Assembly (NCBI GenBank): GCA_000018565.1
Contig: CP000875.1
Coordinates: 6,215,199 to 6,279,198 of the forward strand
Direction of reading: 5' to 3'
DNA: 64,000 nt
Origin: Herpetosiphon aurantiacus DSM 785
GTDB lineage: Bacteria; Chloroflexota; Chloroflexia; Chloroflexales; Herpetosiphonaceae
Every line of letters starts with the position of its first letter. The first letter of the stretch is position 1. The position numbers and the translations under genes are program-made. Positions 16,628 through 24,819 of the stretch are shown here, piece by piece. The notes under the pieces are model-generated. The model was not told the origin of the DNA. It made no database searches and saw only the letters and a program-made list of their open reading frames with translations.

Positions 16628-16703
16628 GCCGATGTAGCTCAGTTGGCAGAGCAACTGTTTCGTAAATAGTAGGTCACGAGTTCAAGTCTCGTCATCGGCT
16701 CCA
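16628..16703 (+). tRNA. tRNA-Thr (anticodon CGU)
   Basis: A 76-base cloverleaf: acceptor GCCGATG/CATCGGC, D-stem GCTC/GAGC, anticodon stem ACTGT/ATAGT with loop TTCGTAA (anticodon CGT), T-arm ACGAG-TTCAAGT-CTCGT, discriminator T and an encoded CCA. It closely resembles E. coli tRNA-Thr(CGU). It decodes ACG codons. A monocistronic gene with its own promoter and terminator. Confidence 0.97.
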
Positions 16704-16706
16704 TTC

Positions 16707-16736
16707 AATCACTCGCTTCGGCGGGTGATTTTTTAT
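16707..16736. terminator. Terminator between tRNA-Thr and yitT-like gene
   Basis: Stem AATCACTCGC/GCGGGTGATT around a TTCG tetraloop (16707-16730), followed by TTTTATT on the plus strand. The stop codon of the convergent YitT gene overlaps the T-tract; on the minus strand the stem is preceded by the gene end and followed by a short T-poor sequence, so it mainly serves the tRNA. Confidence 0.88.
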
Positions 16737-17611
16737 TCGGCTTTGGCTGGCCGGAAGCCCTCACCTAACACCTCAACTGCCTCCGTCATTACCACAAAGG
16801 CCCGTGGATCGATGTTGTAAATCATCTTTTTGAGAATTGTAATTTCGGCTTGGCTGATGACACACATCAACACAGCCCGTTCGCGGCCACTATAACCGCC
16901 ACGGCCTTCGAGCATGGTCACCCCCCGATCAAGATCGTGCAACACAGCATCGCGAATTGCCTCAGGTTTGTCGGAAACAATCAAGGCTGAACGGCCATCG
17001 CTGAAGCCTTCTAACACAATATCGATCACGCGGGTTTCGATAAAGGCTAGCAACAAAGCATACAGCACCGGAGTTGCGCCGTAAATCCAACCAGCCGCGC
17101 CGAACACCACAACGCTTGAAATCAGCATCGATTGGCCTGGGCGAATGCCACGCCATTGCTGTAATAAGCGAGCCACAATATCGACCCCACCAGTTGTACC
17201 GCCAACCCGCAAGACCAAACCTGTGCCAATGCCACTGAGCAAAGCTCCATAAGCGATGTATAACAATGGTTCGCGTTGCACAAACTGACCTACCCGATTG
17301 GCCGTTAGATCAATAAAAACTGAGAGCATCACTGTGGCGAAAATTGTGCGCAAGCCAAAGACAAAGCCGCCCAACCGCTTCAAGCCAATAATGAACAAAG
17401 GAATATTGAGCACCAACGACGTTACGCCAATTGGCAAGCCGAGCAAGGTTTTGAGCATGGCGGCAATCCCCGTCACCCCGCCAAAAATTACATTATTGGG
17501 GTCGAGAAATATATTCAAGGCGAGCGCGATACAGAGCGTACCAATCGTCATCACCAAATAATCACGCAGAATGCCGGGAATTTGTTCGCGGCGGATAGCT
17601 AAACGGTGCAT
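16733..17611 (-). CDS. YitT family membrane protein (DUF161 + DUF2179)
   Basis: 292 residues from the ATG at 17611 (MHRLAIRREQIPG), which has GAGG 9 bases upstream. About five transmembrane segments form the YitT module (FLDPNNVIFGGVTGIAAML, GTTGGVDIVARLL), followed by the soluble DUF2179 domain (GVTMLEGRGGYSGRERAVLMCVI, IDPRAFVVMTEAVEV). Transport function is presumed for the family, but the substrate is unknown. An upstream in-frame ATG at 17668 would add 19 residues encoded by a terminator-like hairpin, so expression may be coupled to that structure. Confidence 0.88.
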   Translation of the reverse strand: MHRLAIRREQIPGILRDYLVMTIGTLCIALALNIFLDPNNVIFGGVTGIAAMLKTLLGLPIGVTSLVLNIPLFIIGLKRLGGFVFGLRTIFATVMLSVFIDLTANRVGQFVQREPLLYIAYGALLSGIGTGLVLRVGGTTGGVDIVARLLQQWRGIRPGQSMLISSVVVFGAAGWIYGATPVLYALLLAFIETRVIDIVLEGFSDGRSALIVSDKPEAIRDAVLHDLDRGVTMLEGRGGYSGRERAVLMCVISQAEITILKKMIYNIDPRAFVVMTEAVEVLGEGFRPAKAE

Positions 17612-17637
17612 AAAAACCTCAAGATGCTGATAACCAA

Positions 17638-17701
17638 CCAAAAAGACCACCTCAGCAAGGTGGTGCATACATGGCTCGCTATCAAGGTAGCTGTTGATAG
17701 C
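17638..17701 (-). promoter_or_regulatory. Leader with alternative hairpins and terminator-like stem upstream of yitT-like gene
   Basis: On the minus strand an 8-pair stem GCTATCAA/TTGATAGC (17701-17678) is followed by a 7-pair stem ACCACCT/AGGTGGT (17664-17646) and then CTTTTTGG. The second hairpin looks like an intrinsic terminator placed before the start codon. A small in-frame start at 17668 precedes it, so ribosome passage could prevent termination. No known riboswitch motif was recognised. Confidence 0.5.
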
Positions 17702-17704
17702 GCT

Positions 17705-17733
17705 ATCCTACCGCGAAATTATTAATTTTCCAA
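17705..17733 (-). promoter_or_regulatory. Promoter of the yitT-like gene
   Basis: Reading the minus strand: TTGGAA (17733-17728), 17 bases, TAGGAT (17710-17705). The predicted start lies at about 17698, at the 5' strand of the first leader hairpin. Confidence 0.6.
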
Positions 17734-17764
17734 CCCCATGAAGCTATGCCATTAGTCCTAAGCC

Positions 17765-18004
17765 TTGAAAGGATGAAGGATGAATTATGAGGGATGAAAA
17801 CAAAAGGCAAAAGACAGAAGGCAAAAAGAACATAGAACATAGAGTATAGAACATAATCCTAAAAATCGGTAGCAATCTGTGGCGAAAAAACAGGCCTTCG
17901 CGATCTTCGCGTGCTTCGTGGTTCCGATCCTTCGTGCATCTTCGTGTTCTTCGTGATTAAAACTAACCCCAGCCCCCGACAACCAATCCCCGACCCCCAA
18001 GCGT
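17765..18004. repeat. Spacer of heptamer and nonamer tandem words
   Basis: No gene is supported. Period-7 words run through about 17771-17855 (AAGGATG/AAGGATG/AATTATG/AGGGATG, then AAGGCAA/AAGACAG/AAGGCAA, then AGAACAT/AGAACAT/AGAGTAT/AGAACAT). Near-period-9 CTTCGCGAT/CTTCGCGTG/CTTCGTG words follow at about 17897-17960, and CCCCGAC words at 17975-18000. The same words occur in other spacers, some on the opposite strand. Confidence 0.75.
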
Positions 18005-19558
18005 TTACAACGGCAAACACAGCGTCAGCAACGTACCAGCGCTTGGCTGGCTTTGAATCGAGAGCGAGCCTTGGATGAGTTGAGTTCGTTCGCGCATGCT
18101 GGTCAGGCCAAAGCCACCGCTGGCGGTTTGTTGCACAGCGGCTAGTTCAAAACCTTGGCCATCATCGCTGACCGTGATTTGCAGCTGGCCGGCGGCGACG
18201 GTTGAGCGAATCGCCACATGCTTGGCTTGGGCATGCTTTTCAACATTGCTCAAGGCCTCGTTGACCACGCGCAATACCTGAATCGCCACATCGCTGGGCA
18301 GTGTAAGCTCTTGACCATCGTGGCTATATTGGCTTTGAATATTGGTGCGCTGATGGAACGTATCAACCAATTCGGCCAAAACATCGCTGAGCACCCGCCC
18401 ATCAATCGCTGGCGCTGATAAATTCCAGACGCTGCGCCGTAAATCGTGCAAGGCTGCCAAGGCCAAATCATAAGCTTTTTGCAAGCGTAGTTGGGCTTTT
18501 TCAGGCTGATGGAGGTTGCGCATGCCAGCCTCAATTTGTAAGCGCAAGCCGGTTAGTTGCTGGGCCAAGGTATCGTGAAAATCGCGGGCGAGGCGGTTGC
18601 GTTCAGCCAAGGTTGCCGAGAAACGCGCTTGTTCGTAGAGTTGGGCATTGTAAATTGCCATTGCTGCGGCATCGGCAAATGGTTGTAAGGCCTGGCGCAA
18701 GGCTGCATTGGTTGGCTGGATACTCCAATAATTTAAACGGCCAATTGTTTCACCTTTGGCGTGGAGCATAATCTCAAGGCTTGGTAAATTTGTATCAGGA
18801 CTACCAACGCTGGCAACGATCCGCCATTCTGGATCTTCGAGCAGGGCTACCGTAACTGCTTGGGCATTGGCCAAACTGCGGCCTGCCTCAGCTACTTGGG
18901 CTAAAACGCGAGCTAATTGAACTTCGCTGGATAATGCGGCGGTGATCGCACTGAGCTGTTGTAAATAATCGCGTTCTTGCGCCAATTCTTGGGCGAGTTG
19001 CTCGACTTTTTGGCGGGTGAGCACCGATTGGTTGGTGACATAACCGAAGAGCGTAACAAACAGGAGCAATACAATCTGGCTCGATAAGGCTGATAAACCA
19101 GCGCTGGTTAGTGGCAAGCCTGCGGCAATAAAACTGCCACTCATCAAGATTGCAATTAAGCCAGCAATAATCAGGGTTTTGGGTAAGGGATAGGTTCCGG
19201 CGATAAAGACCATTGGAACCATAAAGGCAATTGGTTGGGTCGTAAAATCGCGGCTAAGCAGTTGCATCAAGGCCGCCAGCCCAAAAACCACACTAATTAA
19301 CAGTTGTGGATTGCGGCGAAAACGGTTACAAAGTGGTGTTTCAAACCAAAAAACACTTTTCAAGCCAATATAACCAATGGCTGCGCCTAAATAAATAACC
19401 AAATTCACGCCACGCAGACTGCCATCACTCAATCCAATAATTGGTGGCACACCACAGGCTACCAAGGCGGCAATAACGCCCGACCACAATAAACTTTGGT
19501 TGTGAACGCGATCTTGAGGGGTTTGTTGATCAATTGTGATTGGCTCTGGGTGCATCAT
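18005..19558 (-). CDS. Membrane sensor histidine kinase, NarX/HisKA_3 type
   Basis: 517 residues from the ATG at 19558, chosen because AGGTGAG lies 10 bases upstream; a GTG start at 19573 overlaps it. Six or so transmembrane segments (about 25-185) precede a coiled coil, a GAF-like domain (about 205-305), a HisKA_3 helix with LARDFHDTLAQQL (phospho-acceptor His near residue 328) and a GHKL ATPase (VVNEALSNVEKHAQA, DDGQGFE, GGFGLTSMRER). Such kinases pass phosphate to NarL/LuxR-type regulators; none is adjacent, so it is an orphan here. The N-terminal signal is unknown. Confidence 0.92.
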   Translation of the reverse strand: MMHPEPITIDQQTPQDRVHNQSLLWSGVIAALVACGVPPIIGLSDGSLRGVNLVIYLGAAIGYIGLKSVFWFETPLCNRFRRNPQLLISVVFGLAALMQLLSRDFTTQPIAFMVPMVFIAGTYPLPKTLIIAGLIAILMSGSFIAAGLPLTSAGLSALSSQIVLLLFVTLFGYVTNQSVLTRQKVEQLAQELAQERDYLQQLSAITAALSSEVQLARVLAQVAEAGRSLANAQAVTVALLEDPEWRIVASVGSPDTNLPSLEIMLHAKGETIGRLNYWSIQPTNAALRQALQPFADAAAMAIYNAQLYEQARFSATLAERNRLARDFHDTLAQQLTGLRLQIEAGMRNLHQPEKAQLRLQKAYDLALAALHDLRRSVWNLSAPAIDGRVLSDVLAELVDTFHQRTNIQSQYSHDGQELTLPSDVAIQVLRVVNEALSNVEKHAQAKHVAIRSTVAAGQLQITVSDDGQGFELAAVQQTASGGFGLTSMRERTQLIQGSLSIQSQPSAGTLLTLCLPL

Positions 19559-19651
19559 AAACCAGCTACTCACCTAAATCTGCTCATACTATAGCATCGT
19601 TGGCTTCTAGCGCCCAGCTAAAAGCCAATCGTTATTTGATAATTATTGAGC

Positions 19652-20134
19652 CTAGTTGCTTGCTGTATTGCCCAATGGCTTGGATTTAGGGGCAAAACCA
19701 TAGCGTTGATCAAGCTTGCGACCCACATAAGGCAGAATGAAGAAGGGTAAAGAAACTTCAGCCGCGAAAATCCAGAATGTAATCTCAATGCCACTACGGG
19801 CAATAATTTGGTTGAGGGTTGCGACACACACAAAGGCATACGATTGGGTCATCCATTGATAGTGTAGGCGTAGCCAGCGTCGCCCTAAGCGTTTGCGAAA
19901 GAAAATCACGCTATAGGCAAAGGTTGCCGAGACCATTCCCAATCCATTCAGGACATCGGGCGCACTAACTCCTGCCCGACTAATGACGATGCCTGTACTG
20001 AAGAGGGTTACCCATCCCAATAAATAGCCTTTGCCAATCCAACGATGGGTGGTTGTGCCGTTGGGCCAGCGATGGGCCGCCAAGCCAGTGCCAAGTGCTA
20101 AGACCGCCCCCATAATATGCAAAATCAGAAACAT
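19652..20134 (-). CDS. DUF2306-like membrane protein
   Basis: 160 residues from the ATG at 20134 (MFLILHIMGAVLALGTGL), with GAGG 7 bases upstream. Four transmembrane segments carry His residues typical of DUF2306/cytochrome-like small proteins: ILHIMG, HRWIGKGYLLGW and RLHYQWMTQSYAFV. Function is unknown; haem binding is a possibility suggested only by the conserved His pairs. It is a single gene, divergent from the peroxiredoxin-like gene. Confidence 0.7.
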   Translation of the reverse strand: MFLILHIMGAVLALGTGLAAHRWPNGTTTHRWIGKGYLLGWVTLFSTGIVISRAGVSAPDVLNGLGMVSATFAYSVIFFRKRLGRRWLRLHYQWMTQSYAFVCVATLNQIIARSGIEITFWIFAAEVSLPFFILPYVGRKLDQRYGFAPKSKPLGNTASN

Positions 20135-20338
20135 TGCCACACCTCACCAGTAAAGAAGCCTAATTCCAATGACTGGAGTTTAGCAATGTGCGCGTGCTAG
20201 GCCATCAGTACTAAGTGTTACAACCAAACTAGATCAAAAGAACTAGTTGAGGTTAACCATAATGTTGCCTACTATTGGGTGTCGGGCAATGCTATCGTAT
20301 CTCCAATGCTCCACCTTTAATCCACGAGGAACCTAGTG

Positions 20339-20920
20339 ATGGATACGGCCTTACCCCTGATTGCTATTCGCGATATCTACAACCAGAGTTTACCTTTTGG
20401 CTCGCTATGGCGCGATCAAGCGGCACTTTTGGTGTTTTTGCGTCATCCAGGTTGTGCAGTCTGTCGGCGCAATTTGCTCGATTTATATGAGTACACCACG
20501 GCTTTTCGCATGTTGGATATTAATTTGGCGGTGATAACGATGGCTGAGCCAGCTGCCGCCCAAGCTTTTGCACGACTTTATCGCTTGCCCATCCCAATCT
20601 ATAGCGATCCAGAGCGCCAAATTTATCGGGCAGCTGGGTTTAGTGAGGGTAGTTTATACAGTGTGGCTAGCCCACAGGTGATGTTGCATCAGGCTTGGCA
20701 ATTTTTGCAGGGGCATTGGGTTGGGGGTGGGCAAGGTCAATCGTTGACCCAACATGGCGGTCACGCGTTGATCAAATGTCGCGCAACCGCCCCGAGTTAT
20801 ATTCACGTCGCCGATCCGATCTATCGCTACCCAGCGTGGCAAAGTGTCTTGGAATATACCCAACAGCGATTTTACACCACTGAAGATATCAATCCCAGTT
20901 TTGCCCGTCAATTGGCTTAA
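20339..20920 (+). CDS. Peroxiredoxin-like protein (AhpC/TSA_2, PRXL2 type)
   Basis: 193 residues from the ATG at 20339 with GAGGAA 7 bases upstream; an in-frame GTG precedes it. A thioredoxin fold is indicated by LLVFLRHPGCAVCRRNLLDL, with a CxxC pair at Cys39/Cys42, followed by VITMAEPAAAQAFARLYRLPIPIYSDPERQIYRAAGF. This matches the AhpC/TSA_2 family (PRXL2/FAM213-like), thiol proteins presumed to be peroxide- or thiol-linked redox enzymes. It is cytoplasmic. No reductase gene is adjacent. It is convergent with the Bat operon, with only 3 bases between stops. Confidence 0.8.
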   Translation: MDTALPLIAIRDIYNQSLPFGSLWRDQAALLVFLRHPGCAVCRRNLLDLYEYTTAFRMLDINLAVITMAEPAAAQAFARLYRLPIPIYSDPERQIYRAAGFSEGSLYSVASPQVMLHQAWQFLQGHWVGGGQGQSLTQHGGHALIKCRATAPSYIHVADPIYRYPAWQSVLEYTQQRFYTTEDINPSFARQLA

Positions 20921-20923
20921 CTG

Positions 20924-21664
20924 CTACCAACCTTCGTCATCGCCGCTTTGGCTATCGGTCGGGTTGCCATCGGCTCCAACCGCGTAATTATCATACAGAT
21001 CTTCGCGATTGCGCTCCTCGCTACGCTCCAATTGATCAAGTTGGCGCTCAGCTTCATCAGGGTTCATACTTGATGGTGGTGCTTGCGGGCGTTCCGGTGG
21101 TTGGCCTCCGCCACTTGGATCTTGGTTTGGCTCAGGCTGTTGGCCATCTTGTGGCTGCTGATTGGGATCTTGTTGGCCATCCTGTGGCTGCTGATTGGGA
21201 TCTTGTTGATTGCTAGCTTGTTGCTGTTGTTGCTGTTGCTCTTGGATTTTTTGGGCTAGCTCAAGGTTATATTTGGCATCAAGGTCATCGGGATTAATTC
21301 GTAAGGCTTTTTTATAGGCTTCAATCGCCTCATCAAGCTCCTCTAGCCGAAAATGGGCATTACCTTGGTTGTAATAAATAATCGCTTGAGTGGCAGCATC
21401 GGCAGTTTGCAAGGCATTATTTGGGGCTTCGATTGCCCCTAAATAATCGCCCATTTGATAGCGCGTATTGCCCAAATTCACCTGTGGTTCAGGCCGATCA
21501 GGAGCCATCAAGACCGCTTCTTTATATTGATTGAGCGCTTGGCCATATACACCTTGCTCGTAGAGTGCGTTGCCCTCAGCATTAATATCGGCGGCAGACG
21601 GTGCGCCGCAACCAGTCAGGGCTAATAACAGCAAGCCCGTGCTAACAATCGTTGTAGGTTTCAT
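20924..21664 (-). CDS. TPR lipoprotein of the Bat operon (BatC/BatE-like)
   Basis: 246 residues. A lipoprotein signal (LLLLALTGC, Cys19) is followed by three or four TPR units (about 25-150: GNALYEQGVYGQALNQYKEAV, GNTRYQMGDYLGAIEAPNNAL, GNAHFRLEELDEAIEAYKKAL). A Gln/Pro/Asp-rich tail then contains an exact 11-residue duplication (DPNQQPQDGQQ twice), encoded by a 33-base tandem repeat near 21148-21213. It should sit on the outer face of the membrane and scaffold the VWA proteins. Its start overlaps the stop of the VWA gene at 21661 by 4 bases. Confidence 0.85.
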   Translation of the reverse strand: MKPTTIVSTGLLLLALTGCGAPSAADINAEGNALYEQGVYGQALNQYKEAVLMAPDRPEPQVNLGNTRYQMGDYLGAIEAPNNALQTADAATQAIIYYNQGNAHFRLEELDEAIEAYKKALRINPDDLDAKYNLELAQKIQEQQQQQQQASNQQDPNQQPQDGQQDPNQQPQDGQQPEPNQDPSGGGQPPERPQAPPSSMNPDEAERQLDQLERSEERNREDLYDNYAVGADGNPTDSQSGDDEGW

Positions 21665-22674
21665 GCTGCTACCACCTTTCGTTGCTCCAAGCGCCCCACA
21701 AACACATCGGCGACCAATAAAATAAAGGCTAGGCCTGCGAAAATATAGAAGCGCTCGCTGTAAACTCGCCGAGTTTGATCAGTTAGATCGACCGGAGCGC
21801 TTTGATCAAGCGCTGTTTGCAATTGATTAAGATCTAACGTGCTGCCATCGAAGTAGGTTCCACCAGTGGCTGAGGCAATTTGTTCAAGCAAAGGTCGATT
21901 GAGTTTGCTAATCACCCGTTGGCCTTGATCTTCGACATAGCTAATATTACCGAGATCATCGTAGATTGGAATTTGGCCGCCAGCTTCGGTTGCCATGCCA
22001 ATTGTATGAATTGTCAGCCCCATTTTGGCGGCTTCGCGGGCGGCGGCAACTGCTTCGCCATCGCTTTGTTCATCGGAATCGCCGCCATCGGTAATTAAAA
22101 TCATGGTTCGGCCTTCAATTTGGCCAATTGGAAATGAGCGTAAGCCCTCGGTGATGACTTCTTCAACATCGGTTCCACCGAGCGAAAGCCCGCGTGGGTT
22201 GATTGGCTCAACCAAAGAGCGAGCAGCTGCAAGGTCGCTGGTCAAGGGGAATTGCACATAACTTGATGAACCAAACATCAGCATGCCCACTTGATTGCCT
22301 TCTAAGCGATCAAGCAGCGCTAAAACCATGCGTTTGCTAGCATCGATCCGCGATGGCCGCACATCTTGAGCTGCCATACTGCGGGAGCCATCAAGCAAGA
22401 TTAACACTTGTAAACCGCTGCGCTTGAGCGTTTCATCGCCGCTGCCCCAAACTGGTCGCGCCAGTGCCACAATGATTAATCCTACGGCACTGAGTTGCAA
22501 GACGATCCGAATGCGGCGTTGGCGAGCAGGCTGCATCGAAAGCAACGAAGCAATTAATCCGGGGTCGCCGAGCGCAGCGCGATCACGTTCTTCGGCACGC
22601 CGAGCCAGCCAGAATACCCCCGCCAAGGGCAGCAAAACCAATAAGAGCCATAAATTTGCTGGTACAAGTGCCAT
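21661..22674 (-). CDS. VWA-domain membrane protein (BatB-like)
   Basis: 337 residues: an N-terminal hydrophobic pair (about 5-22 and 55-75), a von Willebrand A domain with MIDAS ILLDGSRSMAAQ (DxSxS), TDVEEVI and ILITDGGDSDEQSD, and a C-terminal membrane anchor (FYIFAGLAFILLVADVFVG). The domain faces outward. Bat proteins were first linked to aerotolerance in Bacteroides; the more general view is a MoxR-assisted envelope complex. It is coupled to both neighbours: its start overlaps the upstream VWA stop at 22674 and its stop overlaps the TPR gene start. Confidence 0.88.
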   Translation of the reverse strand: MALVPANLWLLLVLLPLAGVFWLARRAEERDRAALGDPGLIASLLSMQPARQRRIRIVLQLSAVGLIIVALARPVWGSGDETLKRSGLQVLILLDGSRSMAAQDVRPSRIDASKRMVLALLDRLEGNQVGMLMFGSSSYVQFPLTSDLAAARSLVEPINPRGLSLGGTDVEEVITEGLRSFPIGQIEGRTMILITDGGDSDEQSDGEAVAAAREAAKMGLTIHTIGMATEAGGQIPIYDDLGNISYVEDQGQRVISKLNRPLLEQIASATGGTYFDGSTLDLNQLQTALDQSAPVDLTDQTRRVYSERFYIFAGLAFILLVADVFVGRLEQRKVVAA

Positions 22675-23666
22675 TAGCCAATACTCCGTAGGATGGTATT
22701 GCGTAGCAAAATTTCAATCATCAAGAGCAAAAGTGCTCCGGCGGCCCATGGTTGCCAAGCCTCGGTGTAGCGAACTAATTTTTCACTAGCGACTTGTGAT
22801 CGTTCCATTTTATCGATCGTATCATAGACATCGCGCAGACCTTGTTCATCGCCAGCACGGAAGAAAATCCCGCCCGTCTGTTCAGCAATATCGCGGAGGG
22901 CCACTTCATCCTCGGCAGTTGGTGCTGGAATCAAATAGGTTTCATCGCGCCAAGGATCATGCACGGGATATTCACCATTGCCTGGTTTACCAACCAAAAT
23001 CGTATAGACCCGCACATCCAAAGCGCGGGCAATTTCGGCAGCTTGGGCTGGCTCGATATCGCCACGATTGTTCGAGCCGTCGGTGAGCAAAATCACGACT
23101 TTGCTTTTGGTGGTGCTATTACGTAAGCCATTGACCGAGTGGGCTAAGGCGAGGCCAATCGCTGTACCATCAGGCCGACGAACGGTTTGCACTTGACCCA
23201 ATAAATTCTGCAAAAAGTCGTAATCAAGCGTCAATGGTACTTGAGTAAAGGCATGGCCCGAAAAAACTACCAGCCCAATCCGATCATCTTTGCGGCCTTT
23301 GACAAACTCGGCAATAACTTCTTTGGCTACGGTAATCCGATCTTTTGGATCGAAATCGCCAGCCTTCATACTCAGCGAAATATCCAAGGCTAGCTGAATA
23401 TCGATGCCTTCGCGCACCACGCGCTCGGAGCTTTGGGCATATTGTGGCCGAGTGAGCACAACCACCAATAAGCCAACTGCCGCCGCTCGCAACGAAATCA
23501 AAACAGGCCGCATGCGAATCCGCCACGACGGCTTGACCCCACGCAGCATGCCCAAATCGGAGAAGCGCATGGTCACCACTTCGCCGCGACTGCGGCGATA
23601 CATCGACCACCAGACAATCGGCACAATCGGCAACAACCAAAATAACAATGGATAAGCAAATGTCAT
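22674..23666 (-). CDS. VWA-domain membrane protein (BatA-like)
   Basis: 330 residues from the ATG at 23666 (MTFAYPLLFWLLPIVPIVWW); a longer in-frame start at 23708 lies in repeat DNA and is rejected. Layout is two N-terminal transmembrane segments, the BatA positively charged linker (SRGEVVTMRFSDL), a VWA domain with MIDAS LALDISLSMKAGDF and ILLTDGSNNRGDI, and a C-terminal anchor (WAAGALLLLMIEILL). It pairs with BatB. The upstream neighbour is the BatD-like gene, separated by a 200-base duplicated element. Confidence 0.88.
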   Translation of the reverse strand: MTFAYPLLFWLLPIVPIVWWSMYRRSRGEVVTMRFSDLGMLRGVKPSWRIRMRPVLISLRAAAVGLLVVVLTRPQYAQSSERVVREGIDIQLALDISLSMKAGDFDPKDRITVAKEVIAEFVKGRKDDRIGLVVFSGHAFTQVPLTLDYDFLQNLLGQVQTVRRPDGTAIGLALAHSVNGLRNSTTKSKVVILLTDGSNNRGDIEPAQAAEIARALDVRVYTILVGKPGNGEYPVHDPWRDETYLIPAPTAEDEVALRDIAEQTGGIFFRAGDEQGLRDVYDTIDKMERSQVASEKLVRYTEAWQPWAAGALLLLMIEILLRNTILRSIG

Positions 23667-23683
23667 AAGCAACTCAAGTAAAG

Positions 23684-23880
23684 TCAGAAGGCAAAAATCA
23701 AAAGTCAAAATCGAACAATTCCAGCATCAGATAATCGAAAATGATGATGCTATCTTGCCCTTCGCTTTCTGACTTTTTAAATCTATCAGAAGGCAAAAAT
23801 CAAAAGTCGAAATCGAACAATTCCAGCATCAGGCAATCGAAAATGATGATGCTATTTTGCCCTTTGCCTTCTGACTTTTG
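23684..23880. repeat. Tandem duplication of a 102-base palindromic element
   Basis: Two near-identical units begin with TCAGAAGGCAAAAATC at 23684 and 23786 (period 102). Each has an inner inverted repeat AGCATCA/TGATGCT, and the array is flanked by GTCAGAAGGCAAA (23683-23695) and its complement TTTGCCTTCTGAC near 23863-23875. It lies inside the Bat operon, between the BatD-like and BatA-like genes. No coding potential; it could be a mobile palindromic (MITE or REP-like) element or an mRNA processing site. Confidence 0.8.
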
Positions 23881-23888
23881 CCTTTTCA

Positions 23889-24809
23889 TCAGCGTGTCGC
23901 CAAAATTGCATGGCGGGCGTTATCGATCATGGCGTGAGCTTCGATTGGGTTAGGTAGTTGGCGGGCAAATTTCACGCCATCAGATTCGGCCAGCAAGCGC
24001 AACAACATATCACGGCGTTGCTGCATGCTGGGGTGCGAAAGCGCCAACCGCACTTCGTTGGTGGTTCGCTCAAGCGCTGGCACCGAGAAACGATCAGTGA
24101 TGAAGGTTCGCAGCACATCAGCAATCAAGGCATAATGTTCGACAATTCGGCCTTGATCGATTAAGCGTAAGCCGCCAATTCGTTCAAGTTCAGCCATGGC
24201 TACCGCAATTGGGTCACGAACTGGTTGCGGCGCTTGGGCCGGAACTGGCACTGGCCGATGCTTGCGGAAATAGGTGATTGCCCAAGCCGCAAAGCCAGCC
24301 ACCAAAATCGCCAACAGCGAAAGGCCAATAATCAATAAATAATTTGCTTGTTCATTCATAATCAATTGTGGTTTCAATGGTTTAATATCTTCAGGGTTTT
24401 CATCGAGCACCGAAGCCACTTCGACACTAACGGGCTGAGTATTGGCGCGGCCAGTGGTTCCATCGGGATTGGTTATTTTGACCAATTGGGTTGGAAAGGC
24501 ATGAATGCCCACATCCCAGTTGGTTAATTGGCAGCGCCAGCCTTGGCGTAAGCCATCGGCAACACTGGTTTCAGTCAGCGGAGCACAATCACGCACTTCC
24601 CATTCGCCAAACATTTTGGTTGGCATAGCCGGAAGTTCGCTTTTGAAACCGTTGGGTGTGGTCACTTGCAATTCGTACTCGACCAAATCGCCCACCGTAA
24701 TTTTGGTGCGATTGAGTTGGGCACGCACGGCTACGGCTGGCTCGGCGGCTGCGACCGGCGCAATCAAGAGCAAACAACTTAATCCAAATAACCACCACAA
24801 TTTTGCCAT
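23889..24809 (-). CDS. BatD-like membrane protein of the MoxR/Bat operon
   Basis: 306 residues from the ATG at 24809 (MAKLWWLFGLSCLLLIAPVAAA), with GAGGA 7 bases upstream; a longer start at 24833 overlaps the DUF58 gene. A cleavable signal peptide is followed by an outer beta-rich domain (KITVGDLVEYELQVTTP, PTQLVKITNPDG), a transmembrane helix (about 160-183) and a cytoplasmic helical tail (ELERIGGLRLIDQGRIVEHYALIADVLRTFI) typical of BatD/DUF4381-type proteins. Probably it links the extracytoplasmic complex to the cytoplasmic MoxR and DUF58 proteins. Confidence 0.7.
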   Translation of the reverse strand: MAKLWWLFGLSCLLLIAPVAAAEPAVAVRAQLNRTKITVGDLVEYELQVTTPNGFKSELPAMPTKMFGEWEVRDCAPLTETSVADGLRQGWRCQLTNWDVGIHAFPTQLVKITNPDGTTGRANTQPVSVEVASVLDENPEDIKPLKPQLIMNEQANYLLIIGLSLLAILVAGFAAWAITYFRKHRPVPVPAQAPQPVRDPIAVAMAELERIGGLRLIDQGRIVEHYALIADVLRTFITDRFSVPALERTTNEVRLALSHPSMQQRRDMLLRLLAESDGVKFARQLPNPIEAHAMIDNARHAILATR

Positions 24810-24819
24810 AGCTGTTCCT

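Noticed and set aside
17765-17960. Heptamer-rich spacer considered as CRISPR or as a coding repeat protein
   Set aside because: Units are 7-9 bases without unique spacers, and no frame stays open.
17776-18004. Frames of 60-70 codons in repeat-rich spacers (for example 17785-18000)
   Set aside because: Translations simply repeat low-complexity words and no ribosome site is present.
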